Shown here one piece after another: positions 1-11,024 of a stretch of 64,000 nucleotides of DNA. Both the position numbers and the translations under genes were made by a program. The notes beneath the pieces are model-generated. The model did no database searches. It was given only the letters and a program-made list of their open reading frames with translations, and was not told where the DNA came from. Source of the stretch: Capra hircus (Eukaryota > Chordata > Mammalia > Artiodactyla > Bovidae); contig NC_030826.1 in assembly GCF_001704415.2 (NCBI RefSeq), positions 57,927,362 through 57,991,361 of the forward strand. The letters run 5' to 3'. Numbering within the stretch: the first letter of the stretch is position 1; each line of letters opens with the position of its first letter.

Positions 1-438
1 TTCCCAGCACCATTCCGTGGCCATCACCCAGTCTTCCAGCAGTGGGAAGCGTCCTCGCCCCTTTCTCCTCGAGCCGTGTGACTCATCGCTCTTGAGGCGG
101 GGACTGGAGGACCAGAACAACAAGAGCAGTGAGCAGAGCGTGCGGGGTAGGGGGGCGGTTCTTGGCAGGAAATGGCCTTGGGAATTCAGGCGGTCATAGC
201 TGGATGGAATCTCCCGGAAGCTGTCGGCACCCCTGGGAGGCGGCTGTGCCCTCTCTCTTCCCTGGCCCATCCCTGCACATTCTTCACAGCAGCTGTTTCA
301 ACTCTCCTCCCTGCTCAGGCCTCCAAGTCCACCCCCATCATTCGCAGATGACTTCACCTCCCGCTCTGCTGCGAGGACCAAGCCACTGGCCTATACTGAC
401 TCCAAGTGGCCTGGGAGCCTGGCTGTGCCATCAGGAGT
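1..438. other. No recognised element
   Basis: I recognise no repeat, exon or RNA gene here. Open frames on both strands are short or run on into the downstream simple repeat and SINE, so they carry no coding signal. Confidence 0.5.
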
Positions 439-516
439 CACGCGCGCGCGCGCACATGTGTGTGTATGTGTGTGTGTGTGTGCGTGCGTGCATGCGTGCA
501 CGCGTGTGTGCCTGCA
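439..516. repeat. Alternating CG/TG simple repeat
   Basis: A run of CG dinucleotides passes directly into TG-rich and TGCG-rich sequence. Almost every step alternates purine and pyrimidine, which is the composition that favours left-handed Z-DNA. It abuts the 3' end of the neighbouring minus-strand Bov-tA, so it may have grown from that element's tail. Confidence 0.9.
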
Positions 517-720
517 CACTCCGTCGTGTCCTGTTCTTTGTGACCCTATGGACTGCAGCCCGCCAGGCTCCTCCATCCGTGGCATTCTCCAGGCAAGAAT
601 ACTGGAGTGGGTTTCTGTTTCCTTCTCCAGGGGGTCTTCCCGACCGAAGGGCAGAACCTGCTTCTCTTGCATCTCCTGCATTGGCAGGCGGGGTCTTTAT
701 CACTAATGCCACCCGGGAGG
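517..720 (-). repeat. Bov-tA SINE
   Basis: Antisense Bov-tA: the Bov-A body (GTCGTGTCC, TGTGACCCTATGGACTGCAG, GGCATTCTCCAGGCAAGAATACTGG) is followed by the reversed tRNA-like head ending near CCACCCGGGAGG. Such elements are mobilised by the BovB LINE, whose 3' end they share. Confidence 0.93.
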
Positions 721-1289
721 ACCTGAGCTCAAATCTGAACTCTGCCCCTTTTACGGCGGATGGCGGGCCAGGTACTGACCCCTTTCTGGCTCTGTTACCT
801 CCTGTGTAAAATGGGGTTGTCTCTGGAGTTACGTAAACAAAGGCAGGGAACTTCCGTGTCGACAAAAAAGTAATGATCATGACTAGCCGTTGGGAATAAC
901 CACCAGCACAGCTATTTCTACCACGACCGCCAACACCATCAGGCTCATTCCCTCTGCCATCTTATCATCCACCCACATCAAGAGGTTCCTGTGGTCCAGC
1001 CCCACTTCCTTCCAGCCTCCGCAAAGGTGGGCAGTCCTGCCTCTGGTCTATGGCTGGCCCCTCCACTCACGTGCACGCCATCTGCTCCCGTCTTGTTCCA
1101 AACGATTACCTCTGGACTCTCCCAACTCCTTTCTCTCCAGCATCTTCTTCTTGGTATTCACACGTGTTCACGTTCCGCTTAACTCCCCCACGTGCTTCCT
1201 TCTCTGGACTCTGCCCTCAAACCACAGTCTTTTCATGGACGGAACTGTCCCAAGACTCATGGTCGCTTCCTGGCCCCGCTTTCTGACTC
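721..1289. other. No recognised element
   Basis: Unique-looking sequence; an open frame of 159 codons crosses it but has no recognisable domain and ends in the L2-like block that follows. Part of it may be more decayed L2. Confidence 0.4.
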
Positions 1290-1700
1290 GCCTCTCCCTC
1301 CCAGCCCACTGCAATTTGTCTTCTGCCCCCACTGCTCTGCTGAAGTGGAGCCTTCAGAAGTCTTCCTAATTGCCCTCCTCCGTGCTCCCTCAGTCCTTCG
1401 GAAGCATCTGGCTCTGTTGGTCCAAAGGTTCATCCTCCACCCGCTTCTCCCCAGGCATTCCTGAGTCTGCTCCTGCCCCAGTTCTCATCTTTTGCTCCTG
1501 AGTCACGATCTTTAGGCCCCGGGGCCTCGTGTGCCCTCAGGGCCATCAGCTCTGCCCTTCCCCGGGTGGTCTCACACACGCCCTCCGCAGCCAGGATTTT
1601 CCCCGGAGTCTGCCACGTCCGCGTCTCCACCTCTGACCTCTCCTCAGCCCCAGATTCTCACATTCAGCCCCTGCTCTTCCTTTACCCCACCCATTTAGCA
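1290..1700 (+). repeat. L2-type LINE ORF remnant
   Basis: The stretch with CCCACTGCAATTTGTCTTC, TGCCCCCACTGCTCTGCTGAA and, further on, CACCTCTGACCTCTCCTCAG resembles the sense strand of the ancient mammalian LINE L2 reverse-transcriptase region. It is heavily decayed with no usable frame. Assignment is from remembered family sequence only. Confidence 0.45.
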
Positions 1701-1770
1701 TTTCTAGTACTCAGATATCAGCCATTCTGTATGCCTGTTTTAAGAAAACATTGCTTCTTTCTTTCATAAG

Positions 1771-2442
1771 TATTTTCTTTTAATTGGAGTATAATTACTT
1801 TATGATGCTGCTAGCCTCTGCTGTACAGCAAAGTGAATCCACCATATGTAGACATATACCCTCTCCCTGTATGAGCTCCCTCACCCCCCCCACCCCCTAG
1901 GTCATCTCTACCCCCTCCCTGTAGGAGCTCCCTCACCCCCCCCACCCCCTAGGTCATCTCTACCCCCTCCCTGTAGGAGCTCCCTCACCCCCCCGCCCCC
2001 CAGGTCATCTCAGAGCACCGAGCTGAGCCCCTCTGCTCTACGGCGTCTTCCCACCAGCTATTTATTCACACGTGACAGTGTATCTATGTCAGTCCTAATC
2101 CCCCGGTTGATCCCACTCTCTCTCCCCGCTCCATCAGTTCTCTACGTCCGCATCTCTAGTCCTGCGCCGGAACTCGGTTCATCTTTGTCATTTTTCTGGA
2201 TTCCACATATATGCGTTAATGTGTGATATTTGTTTTTCTCTTTTGACTTACTTCACTCTGTATGATGGACTCTAGATCCATCCACATCTCTCCAGATGAC
2301 CCAGTTCCCATCCTCTCTATGGCTGAGTAGTGTTCCATTGTGTATATATGTACCACACCGTCTTCATCCACTCACCTATCTGCGAACACTTAGGTTGCTT
2401 CCACGTTCTGGCTGTTGTAGATGAGACTGCCCTGAACACTGG
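1771..2442 (-). mobile_element. Ruminant L1 3' end (main segment)
   Basis: On the plus strand the sequence reads as antisense L1 3' end: AATTGGAGTATAATTACTTT, TGCTGTACAGCAAAGTGAATC, CACATATATGCGTTAATGTG, ACTTCACTCTGTATGATGGA, GAGTAGTGTTCCATTGTGTA and TTAGGTTGCTTCCACGTTCTGG. It covers the 3' UTR and the end of ORF2. The adjoining segment at 2443-2658 is the same element in the opposite orientation, so this is a 5'-inverted insertion. Confidence 0.9.
1861..2012. repeat. 52-bp tandem repeat inside L1 3' UTR
   Basis: Three copies of a unit containing GAGCTCCCTCACCCCCCC and TAGGTCATCTCT; GAGCTC recurs at 1873, 1925 and 1977, an exact 52-bp period. L1 copies normally carry this segment once, so it is a local expansion. 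Confidence 0.92.
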
Positions 2443-2658
2443 GGTATCACCTCACACCAGTCAGAACGGCCATCATCAAAAACCCTACAACCAATAAATG
2501 CTGCAGAGAGTGTGGAGAAAAGGGGGCCTTCGTGCGCTGTTGATGGGACTGTAAATTGCAACTACCACTATGGACGTCAGTACAGAGGTTCTTAGAAAGC
2601 TGAAAATAGAGCTACCATGTGATCCAGAAACCCCGCGCCTCGGGATATATCTGGAGAA
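2443..2658 (+). mobile_element. Inverted 5' segment of the L1 copy
   Basis: Sense-strand L1 ORF2 end: CACCTCACACCAGTCAGAAC, GCTGCAGAGAGTGTGGAGAA, TGATGGGACTGTAAATTGCA and TACCATGTGATCCAGAAACC. In an intact L1 this segment lies just upstream of the block at 1771-2442 and in the same direction; here it points the other way, as expected of twin priming. Confidence 0.88.
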
Positions 2659-4036
2659 TACCCTATGCCTTCTTATTTCTCATACCTTCTCTGCTATATC
2701 AAACCACGTGTCTTACTGAATCTGCCTTCAGAGTGGGTCCTTGATCCGTTCGTTTCTATCCATTCCCGCAAGCTCCCTGTCTTCGGAAATTCTTATTACC
2801 CACTCAGATACTCAGAGGATAGGCTTTTGAATTGGTCTGTCTGGGTCTAGCCTTTTTTTTTGTTTCACTTTCTGTCTCCCACTGACAGCAAGATGATAGA
2901 AACATGAGGTGGCCGTGTAATCTAGTGTCCAAAGGGGAACACTCTGGGGCGTGGAAAGGAACTCTAGGAATAACGACAGGACGGGACTGTCCCGGGCAGA
3001 CTGAGACGCAGGCTCACGCTGTGAAGATGACTTTCTGAGGATGTCACTTCCCGGTTTCAGAATCTCAGGGCTGCCAACGGTAATCACGGGTCCCCTTCTC
3101 AGCACAGTGGATCGCGGATCACCATGAGCCAGCCTCCTTGCTACTTTAGGCTTGACTTCGCTCTGGGTTCTCGGGTGCCTGAGTGTTGAGGCATCGGGAA
3201 CGCTTCATTGTTTCCCGAGGAGTTCTGTCCCTCCCTGTCTGTCGCCCGAGCTCTAACGGTTCTCCCGCCCAGACGCCTCTCCTGCACCACCATCCTGTCC
3301 GTAAGGCTCAAATGCCACATCCTCCCGGAAGCCCTCACTAACGCTAGTGGTTAGAAAGAATTTCCCCCTCTCCTCTGTTCCAACAGCATGTCGTGTGATC
3401 ATTCACAGAAGCCCAAGGCTGCAGTCATCTGTGTCCATAACCTGAAGACTGGGCACCTGGTGCAGGGCAGGCCAGGAAACCACATCCTTCCCTGCGTCCC
3501 CAGAGCTGGTAGCAGCATTTCTCGTCTCAAGAGTGAAGAGGGAATGAGCTGTCCTGAGCACCTGTGCTGTGCCAGGCGTCCCCATGTGGCCCCTTGTTCT
3601 GACTCTACGCCTCTGCTGATGGATTCGATCACGGCTCCCACCCCCACCCTTTCTTTTCAGCGAGCTGGGAGTGGGGAGGAACGTGACTGTACCCGGTGAG
3701 GACTGTGTGCATACAGGTGAGAGATGGAGGGCTCCAATCCCAAGAGAGGAGGGGACTCTTCAAAGCTTCCTATCACCCTTCTGCATTTACGTACGGGTGC
3801 CCAGCTCAGGGTCCGATTGGTCTCTCTGTAAAACTGAGCCCATTAAACAGCATCTCTTTGCCACCCATTGAGCACCGTCTGGGATGCAGCAAACTCAGTG
3901 AATCTTCCGTCTCTCTCATTGTTGCAGCCACACGGAGGGTAGAGGAATGGAATCTCAAACTCGTTTAAAGTCCGCAGCCCATTTCCTGCCATCGCTAGGA
4001 TTTCTCACTTTCTTTATGCCCCGCCCTAACCTCTGC
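2659..4036. other. No recognised element
   Basis: About 1.4 kb of sequence without a repeat I can name. A pyrimidine tract lies near 2851-2866. Around 3840-3960 the text faintly resembles MIR. The open frames (up to 103 codons) overlap on both strands and carry no domain signal. Confidence 0.4.
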
Positions 4037-4191
4037 TTGCTGTTCAGTTGCTTAGTCAACCCCATGGACTGCGGTATACTAGGCATCCCTGTCCTTCACC
4101 ATCTCCCAGAGTTTGGTCAGACTCAAGTCCATTGGGTCGGTGATGCCATCCAACCATCTCATGCTCTGCCGCCCCCTTCTCCTCCTGCCCT
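4037..4191 (-). mobile_element. BovB LINE 3' fragment
   Basis: Antisense BovB 3' end: TTCAGTTGCTTAGTC, CCATGGACTGCGGTATACT, CTCCCAGAGTTTGGTCAGAC, GTGATGCCATCCAACCATCTCA and CTTCTCCTCCTGCC. Severely 5'-truncated. Confidence 0.9.
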
Positions 4192-4395
4192 CTGAGTGAA
4201 GAGCTAAAGTGAATAGTGCAGAAAGACCAGCGTGGGAGGGGACCAAGTGATGCAGAAGAGGGGTCGCCGGTCCGCAGTGGATACACAGGCCCCTGAAGTG
4301 TGCCCCCCAGCTGAATGCTTCTGAATAAAAGTTTCAGGACCAGTTGAGCGGCTAATGCGGGACGGGGCTGCACTGCAGAAGCAGTTTCCCTGGTC

Positions 4396-4594
4396 CTTCC
4401 AGGCGGCTCAGCTGTGAGGACTCCGCCTGCAGGAGCTGCAGGAGGCGGGGGTGTGATCCCTGGATCAGGAAGATCTCCTGGAGGAGGAAATGGCAGCCTC
4501 GTCCGGTATCTTGGCCTGGGAAATCCCATGGACAAAAAAGCCTGGCAGGCTACAGTCCATCAGGTTGGATAAGACTGAAGAGACTTAGCACTTG
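4396..4594 (+). repeat. Bov-tA SINE
   Basis: Sense Bov-tA with GGCGGCTCAG, a degenerate tRNA-like head, AGGAAGATCTCCTGGAGGAG, GGGAAATCCCATGGACA and GCCTGGCAGGCTACAGTCC, ending GACTGAAGAGACTTAGCAC. Confidence 0.9.
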
Positions 4595-4699
4595 TACTAA
4601 GGCCCTTCTAGAAGTCTCCCCAACCATGTTTGCTTGAAACTATAGATTTTTGGGGTCTGGTAGAAAATTAGGCCATTCTGTCTATGGGTCATCACAGTA

Positions 4700-4911
4700 A
4701 GGCCAAGGGCTAAAACGGACGCCCTGCCTAATTTATAAATAAAGATTTATTGGAACACAGGCATGCTCACTCATTGTCCTATGGCCTATGGCTGCTTTTG
4801 CTGTGCAAGAGCAGAGGTGAGTGTGTGCAGAGAGAGACTGTACGGCCCATGAAATGTAATGTAAAAGGGCCACTATCTGGCCCTTTTAAGAAAAACTCTG
4901 CAGCCCTCGAC
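4700..4911 (-). mobile_element. hAT-Charlie type MER element
   Basis: Contains AATAAAGATTTATTGGAACACAG, TATGGCTGCTTTTGCTGTGC, GACTGTACGGCCC and TATCTGGCCCTTTTAAGAAAAA, characteristic of a non-autonomous mammalian hAT family whose other end reads CAGGGGTCGGCAAACT. A related copy lies at 36185-36478 and an end fragment at 17395-17456. Exact family name not certain. Confidence 0.75.
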
Positions 4912-4989
4912 ATTTTATTGTTTAGATTCCAGACAATAGGCCACGGCAGGCTGGGACCACGCTGAGTTCCTTAGCAAAACAAGTGTGAG

Positions 4990-5668
4990 GCCATGAGCGC
5001 TCTTACCCAACTCTTTTTATTGTAAAATTATAAAGAAGAAAATAAAAGGCACCCATAATTCTATCACCTTCTAATAAGAACTGTTAATGTTTTGCTGTGT
5101 TTGCATCTGGTCTTTCTCTATTTACGTATAAAAGTATATGTAACTGTGTCTTTAAAAACCTACTGTTTCAAGTTTTTCTATCCGGTTGTATATGCTTGTG
5201 TTTCCCCTTTTATGGCGACCACTTTGCATGTCCTTGAATGGTTCTCATGAACATGACCTTGCATAGCTTTTTAATAGGTGTCTCAGCACCATTGAACTTC
5301 TAGGCAGTTTCTAGTAATTCATAGATCAGAATATTGTGCCCTGGAGCAAATTCCACTGAGCAGAAAGCTTTGTCTGGGTCTTGATGATTTCCTTGAGATA
5401 GATTCCCAGAAGTGGAATTGCTGGGTTAAAGGGTAAGGACAATTTTCAGGGTCTTGATAACATATTGCCAAATTGCTTTCCAGAAAGATTGTACCAATTT
5501 ATGCTCCCACCAGCAAAGTACGAAATTGCCCCCTTACCCTCCTCTCACCAGCATTGAGTACTATCATTAAAAAGAGTTACCAAATTGATAGGCAAAAATT
5601 GCATTTTGTTGTTTTGATTTGGATTCCTTTGATTACTGGTGAGGTTGAGCATTTTTTTCATATGTTAA
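4990..5668 (-). mobile_element. Old mammalian L1 3' region
   Basis: Antisense old L1: GATAGATTCCCAGAAGTGGAATTGCTGGG, ATATTGCCAAATTGCTTTCCAGAAAG, TTGTACCAATTTATGCTCCCACCAGCA and GGTGAGGTTGAGCATTTTTTTCA. No open frame survives. Older than the ruminant-specific L1 ends elsewhere in the window. Confidence 0.75.
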
Positions 5669-5979
5669 ACACTTCTTCATATGTTTATGGCCAAGGGGAA
5701 TCTTAATAACGGTCTTCAAGTGTGCAAAGGGGTTATTTAGTAGATTGGGACCAGCTGTTCTAGAGAAGAAATGAGAAATGTTGAAACTTCAGCAGGAGAG
5801 CACTCGGTTGAAGGTCTTTAGATGGAGAACGATCCTAAGAGTGGTCAGAGGCTGCCCGGAGCCCCTTTCCTGGAGGTGCAAGGAGAGCAGGGCAGCGAGG
5901 GAGCCACAGACACAGATAACAGACACGGTGGACTCTGTGGGAGAAGGAGAGGGTGGCGCTAATGCAGAGAGGAGCGCGG
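5669..5979. other. No recognised element
   Basis: About 300 bp lying between two L1 ends; nothing identifiable. Confidence 0.45.
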
Positions 5980-6213
5980 AAAAATATACATCGCCACGTG
6001 TAAAATAGATAGCCCGTGGGGATTTGCTGTGTGATGCGAGGAGCTCAAACCCTGTGCTCTGTGATAAACCAGAGGCGTGGGATGGGGAGGAAGCTGGGAG
6101 GGAGGTTTGAGAGGGACGGGACTCATGTACGTCTGTGGCTGATTCGTGTTGGTATATGGCAGAAACTAACACAATATTGTAAAGAATTATATTCCAATTA
6201 AAAAAATTTTTTA
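5980..6213 (+). mobile_element. Ruminant L1 3' end
   Basis: Sense L1 3' UTR: AAAATATACATCGCCACGTG, TAAAATAGATAGCC, TGTGCTCTGTGATAAACCAG, GGCTGATTCGTGTTGGTATATGG and GGCAGAAACTAACACAATATTG, closing with AATTAAAAAAATTTT. Strongly 5'-truncated. Confidence 0.9.
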
Positions 6214-6293
6214 ATTTAAAAAGGAAAATGGCTACAAGTTGTTGGGTGCTTATAAGTGCTGAAAACATTGCTGATGTTGGCAGATGTTTGCGT

Positions 6294-6552
6294 TTCAGTT
6301 TAGTTGCTCAGTCGTGTCCGACTCTTTGCGACCCCATGAACCGCAGCACGCCAGGCCTCCCTGTTCATCACTGTCTCCCAGAGTTCACTCAGACTCACAT
6401 CCATCAAGTCCATGATGCCATCCAGCCATCTCATCCTCGGTCGTCCCCTTCTCCTCCTGCCCCCAATCCCTCCCAGCATCGAGTCTTTTCCAATGAGTCA
6501 ACTCTTCTCATGAGGTGGCCAAAGTACTGGAGTTTCAGCTTTAGCATCATTC
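6294..6552 (-). mobile_element. BovB LINE 3' fragment
   Basis: Antisense BovB 3' end from TTTAGTTGCTCAGTCGTGTCC through AGCATCGAGTCTTTTCCAATG to GTACTGGAGTTTCAGCTTTAGC. About 260 bp; 5'-truncated. Confidence 0.93.
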
Positions 6553-7910
6553 ACAAAAGCGCTGTGAGAAACACAGGGCTTAAATGTAATTTAGTATTAA
6601 TTTTCCCAGTAGGATTGAAACCCTCACCCTAAAATCCTGGTTTGATAACCACTCTACTACACCGCCTCTAAGAGAACAGAGTCAATGAATTTTTCCGGCT
6701 TAAAGGGTTTTGCAAATTCTTCCTGAGCAAAATGAAGGCAGGGTGGACCTCAGGTCCTGGAATCTGCCAGTAAGACCTATTTTCTCTAGAACAAACCAGG
6801 CATAGTTTGCTATCAAGAACCCGCTCGCTACTCTGATGTTTGTGCTTTTTAATTCTTGCTGAATGCCTGAGCTTGCATAGATGGGCTTGTTTCCTTTTCC
6901 CCTCATTTTGGTCTTCTGTCTCCACCCTGCTAGGGAGGAACCACAGGTATCCACGGCGTGCCTCTCTCCAAATTGTCCATCTCAGCAACACGTTGGTCAG
7001 GTAAGGCTAGGCTTTCTTCCTCCAGCGTCCTCCCCTGGCCTTGGGGATGACGATCAGGGTAACGAAAACCCTCCCTGCACTCTCGCTCTCTTTGCCCAGA
7101 TCCCCTCTCCACCGCTCGGTCAATGGGAGCTTTGTCTCTGTAAAGAGCAAACCTGAATCCCATGGACCACAGCCATTGTTGTCTGCTGGCTCCTGAGCCA
7201 TTTGGATTCTGACTCTGTTAGAGATCTTGTAATTTAAACTCCAACCTGCTTATTAGAAATTCAAGGAAATCATCCAATAATATTTAAAAGCTAAGGAAAA
7301 GCAGACAGAGCCTTCTGTCCCCCGACCTCTCCTCCTGCACCAGTCTCATACCTTCCCGCATTTTTAGATCCGAGTTCCAAACTCTGCACTGGGGATGTGC
7401 ACCTCATAAAGGATACAAGGAGTTGCTCAGGTAAGCAGTCTCCAGGGTTAGGAAGACAAGACGGCTGGAGCTTTTTGTTTGTGAGGACAAAGCAAAGGTG
7501 TCCACTCTAGGTCTCCTGTCCCCTCAGGTTTTCAGTAGAGAATTTCATCTCATCTTTTAGGTGCTTGATGGTCTTGATCCTGAATGGTCAAACACAAAGG
7601 ATTGCCCTGACAAGCGCTGCTGTAAAAACCACGATCTTTCATCCTTCCCACCTTTCCATTTTCTGCCTTCTGTCTCTTTGGAGTGCTGGCCCCCGTGAAG
7701 TCCTGGGCGTGTGTGTCCCGAGCTGGCGGAGGAGAGCAATGCTGCTTTGTTCATATCATTTTGAGACAACAATTCAAATACTGTCACTCCCGTGATGGGC
7801 TTGATTTTGCCCTTGTCTCCTCTGAATGGAAGTGTCTATGCTGTCTCAAATAAGCAAGACTAGATTTGCTATTATGGAAGATCCAGAAGGGTTGATGAAA
7901 GCACTCAGCG
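6553..7910. other. No recognised element
   Basis: About 1.36 kb without an identified repeat. The opening (AGGATTGAAACCCTCACC to about 6665) is vaguely tRNA-SINE-like. No exon recognised. Confidence 0.4.
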
Positions 7911-8206
7911 CTAAAGGAAATCAACCCTGAACGTTCATCATAGGAGGGACTGATGCTGAAGCTGAAGCTCCAGTATTTTGGCCACCTGATGGGAAGGGCT
8001 GACTCACTGGGAAAGACTCTGTGTTGGGAAAGACTGAAGGCAAAGGAGAAGGAGACAGCAGAGGATGAGATGGTTAGATAGCATCAACCACTCAACGGAT
8101 ATGAGCTTGAGCAAACTCTGGGAGAGACTGTAGGACAGGGAAGCCTGGTGTGCTGCAGTCCACGGGGCCGCCAAGAGTCGGGCCCGGCCGAGTGACTGAA
8201 TAACAG
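7911..8206 (+). mobile_element. BovB LINE 3' fragment
   Basis: Sense BovB 3' end: CTAAAGGAAATCAACCCTGA, GATGCTGAAGCTGAAGCTCC, TTTTGGCCACCTGATGGGA, GGATGAGATGGTTAGATAGC, GGCAAAGGAGAAGGAGAC and GAGTGACTGAATAACAGC. Non-coding remnant. Confidence 0.92.
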
Positions 8207-8907
8207 CAAGTCTGCTCCAGCAGGGCCTGAATCCGCTCCGCCCACAGGAGGACAGAGGATGCCGTCCCCCGTCTTTTCCTGCAGGTGATGAAACCGAAGG
8301 GGCGTGTCCCTCTCCTGCTGCTAACCTCTGAGACTGAGCAGAGCCTTGATCTCCTGACATGATCTCCTTGCAGACCAGGGGGACTCTCGGGCTGAGAGTC
8401 TCTAAATAAGCCTAGGCTCTTCAATTTTTTTTTTTCCTGGAAAAATGGGCTTCTCTCTGTTCTGGGATGTGGCAGCACTATTTTTTGGATTTGGGGAAAT
8501 GGTTGCCTGCGAGTGAGAATGCAATTAAATTACCAGATGGAGGTTTTCAGTTGAGCCACACAATTAAACAGTAAGGGACAGTTAATAGTAATTATTATTC
8601 CTCTGACATGTATTATCTCAGAAACCACAAGGCATGGCTGAGTTGAAAGGAATTTAGGTGCAGAGAAAAGGCGCAGTCTACGACCCCAGGGTCAGGTTCA
8701 GTGTGGGGGTGTTCCGACTGCTGTTTTCCGGCAGTCAAGGGAGAGGGGCTGGGCACATCTCTTCCTTCATTCACAGTGAAAGGCTGACCCTTAATACAGT
8801 GCAGTTATTTATCAAATGTTTGTCTGCAGACACTTTAGTACTGAGCCCTACTGAAAACACAACAAAGAAAAAAAAATTCTCATAAAGCTAAATGTAGTCT
8901 GACCCTG
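8207..8907. other. No recognised element
   Basis: About 700 bp with no assigned repeat. A T-run lies at 8426-8436 and an A-run near 8868-8876. No coding signal. Confidence 0.4.
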
Positions 8908-9130
8908 CATGCCTGCTAAGTTGCTTCAGTCCTGACTGATGCTATGCGATGCTATGGATCGTAGCTGGCCAGGCGCCCCTGTCCATGCGATTAACCAGGC
9001 AAGAGTACTGCAGAGGGCTGCCGTGCCCTCCTCCAGGAGATCTTCCTGACCCAGGGATCGAACCCAGGTGTCTTACATCTGCCTGCGTTAGCCGGTGGGT
9101 TCTTTACCACTAGCACCAGCTGGGAAGCCC
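8908..9130 (-). repeat. Bov-tA SINE
   Basis: Antisense Bov-tA: GCTAAGTTGCTTCAGTCCTG, CCAGGCAAGAGTACTGCAG, ACCCAGGGATCGAACCCAGG and GGTTCTTTACCACTAGCACC, ending GCTGGGAAGCCC. Confidence 0.93.
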
Positions 9131-9327
9131 CCATCTTACCCTGTAACCCAGCGACCACATGCCTGGATATTGACCAAACTGATGTGAAAGCTTCTGCCCT
9201 GCACGCGAATGTTAATGGCAGCTTTAGTTATGTTACCCTCACACTGAAAGCAACTTTGATGCCCTTCATAGGCAAATGGATCAGGAAAACTTGATGCTAT
9301 GGATGATGGGAAATTGCAAGGGTGTGC

Positions 9328-9515
9328 GAATGATCAGTCCTTTGTGACACCTTGGGCTGCAGCCCGCCGGGCTCCTCTGTCAGTGGCATCGCCCAGGCAA
9401 GAGTCCTGGAGCGGGTTGCCATTTCCTCCTCTGGGGGATCTCCCCGACCCAGGGATTAATCCCAAGTTTCCTGCATTGACAGGCAGGTGCTTTGGCACTC
9501 AGACACCTGAGGACC
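9328..9515 (-). repeat. Bov-tA SINE nested in old L1
   Basis: Antisense: CAGTCCTTTGTGACACCTTGG, GCATCGCCCAGGCAAGAG, GGGATCTCCCCGACCCAGG, CAGGCAGGTGCTTTGGC. It separates two parts of the L1 ORF2 end. I see no clear target-site duplication. Confidence 0.85.
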
Positions 9516-10399
9516 CTCGATTGGAATACTATCCAGTGACAAAGAGGGGATGAACTGGCAAGTTACACAAAGATGCGGATGCAGTTTGCTGAGCGAAAAG
9601 GATTATTCGGAAAACGAAAGCTGTGTGATCTCATTTTATGATATTCTGGAAAAGGCGAAAATATGAGTGGCACAGAAGAATCAGAGGTTCTTCTCAGAAA
9701 GAGAGGAGAGTTGAGTGTGTGAAGCCCAGGGAACGTCTGAGGGTGAGGAAAGAGTTGTGTCTGATGCTGTAGTGGTGTAGACATGTGCCCAAAGCGTAGA
9801 ACTTTGCAGCACAAAGGCAAACCTTCATGCAGGCAATTGTTAAAAAGCTATTTAGGAAACTGGGGGAATCCCAGGATGGAATGCAGGATGTGACCGAAGA
9901 ATCTAACTGGATTACAAATGTATGAAACAACGTCCTGGAAAGGCCTGGGAGGAAAAGGTGTGCCCCTGAGTAGCTTTGGAAACGAGTCTCTGAGACTAAA
10001 AGCAGTGGGGAAGTAGACAGAATTGTACTCCGCTTCCCGTGGGGGGAGGGCTAGCAGTCCTGACGCTTCAATACTCGGACACTGGAAATGGGCAGTCAAG
10101 TATATGGATGAGGGGGTGGTGGGGGGAGACTGGGTTCTCACTTTTGGAAGCACATTTACAGATAAGCAATAGAACCATCCATGGGGTAGTGGATTCGAGC
10201 TGGAAATAGCGTGAACTCATGTTTAGCTTAATCTGGACGTGAATGGCTACATACAGGAGCATTTATAAATGTGCGCGCGTATATGTGTCGGGGCTAGCAC
10301 CCGCGTGCAGACCTCCTCGTCTGTCTGCTGAGCCGGCTTAGAAGGAAGCGCCCCAGTCCAAAGTGCACACCTGATGCCCAGGCCTCTGTGTCTCATACT

Positions 10400-10681
10400 G
10401 CTGCTGCTGCTGCTGCTAAGTCGCTTCAGTCGTGTCCGACTCTGTGCGACCCCAGAGACGGCAGCCCACCACGCTCCCCCGTCCCTGGGATTCTCCAGGC
10501 AAGAACACTGGAGTGGGTTGCTATTTCCTTCTCCAGTGCATGAAAGTGAAAAGTGAAAGCGACGTCGCTCAGTCGTGTCTGACTCTTCGCAACCCCGTGG
10601 ACTGCAAACCACCAGGCTCCTCCGCCCACGGGAGTTTCCAGGCAAGAGCACTGGAGTGGGCTGCCATTGCCTTCTCCAGTT
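10400..10681 (-). repeat. BovA2 dimeric SINE nested in old L1
   Basis: Two antisense Bov-A monomers joined by AGTGCATGAAAGTGAAAAGTGAAAGC, beginning with a CTG-repeat tail. Flanked by the 9-bp duplication TCTCATACT at 10391-10399 and 10682-10690. Confidence 0.95.
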
Positions 10682-10816
10682 TCTCATACTATCCTCCAGT
10701 AAAAAGAACCAGGGCTTCTTGCAGAAAGGGCTGGCTTTAGCACCAGGGCATGGAATACTCAGGGTGATCCTGGAGCACAGAAAATAAGGAAATGATACCA
10801 ACGACTAAAAGAAAAA

Positions 10817-11024
10817 CTGGGCTTCCCTGGTGGCTCAGACGGTGAAAGCACCTGCCTGAAATGCTGGAGACAGGCGATCCCTGAGTCGGGAATATCCGCT
10901 GCAGAAGAGCACGGCAACCCACTGCAGTGTTCTTGCCTGGAGAATCCCATGGACAGAGGAGCCCGGCGGGCCACAGTCCTTGGGGTCACAAAGAGAAGGA
11001 CACGACTGAGTGACTGAACGACAA
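10817..11024 (+). repeat. Bov-tA SINE nested in old L1
   Basis: Sense, with the full head GGGCTTCCCTGGTGGCTCAG and body to GACTGAGTGACTGAACGAC. Probable duplication AAAAGAAAA at 10807-10815 and 11025-11033, though the A-richness weakens it. Confidence 0.95.

Noticed and set aside
129..809. 226-codon plus-strand frame near the window start
   Set aside because: Runs through the CG/TG simple repeat and a Bov-tA; no domain outside them.
1861..2012. Direct repeats as a CRISPR-like array
   Set aside because: Units are contiguous without spacers and lie inside an L1 3' UTR of a mammalian genome.
10817..11024. tRNA-like heads with GGTTCGATCC-type B boxes in Bov-tA and CHR elements
   Set aside because: These are SINE heads followed by Bov-A or CHR bodies; they lack a complete cloverleaf and are not tRNA genes.
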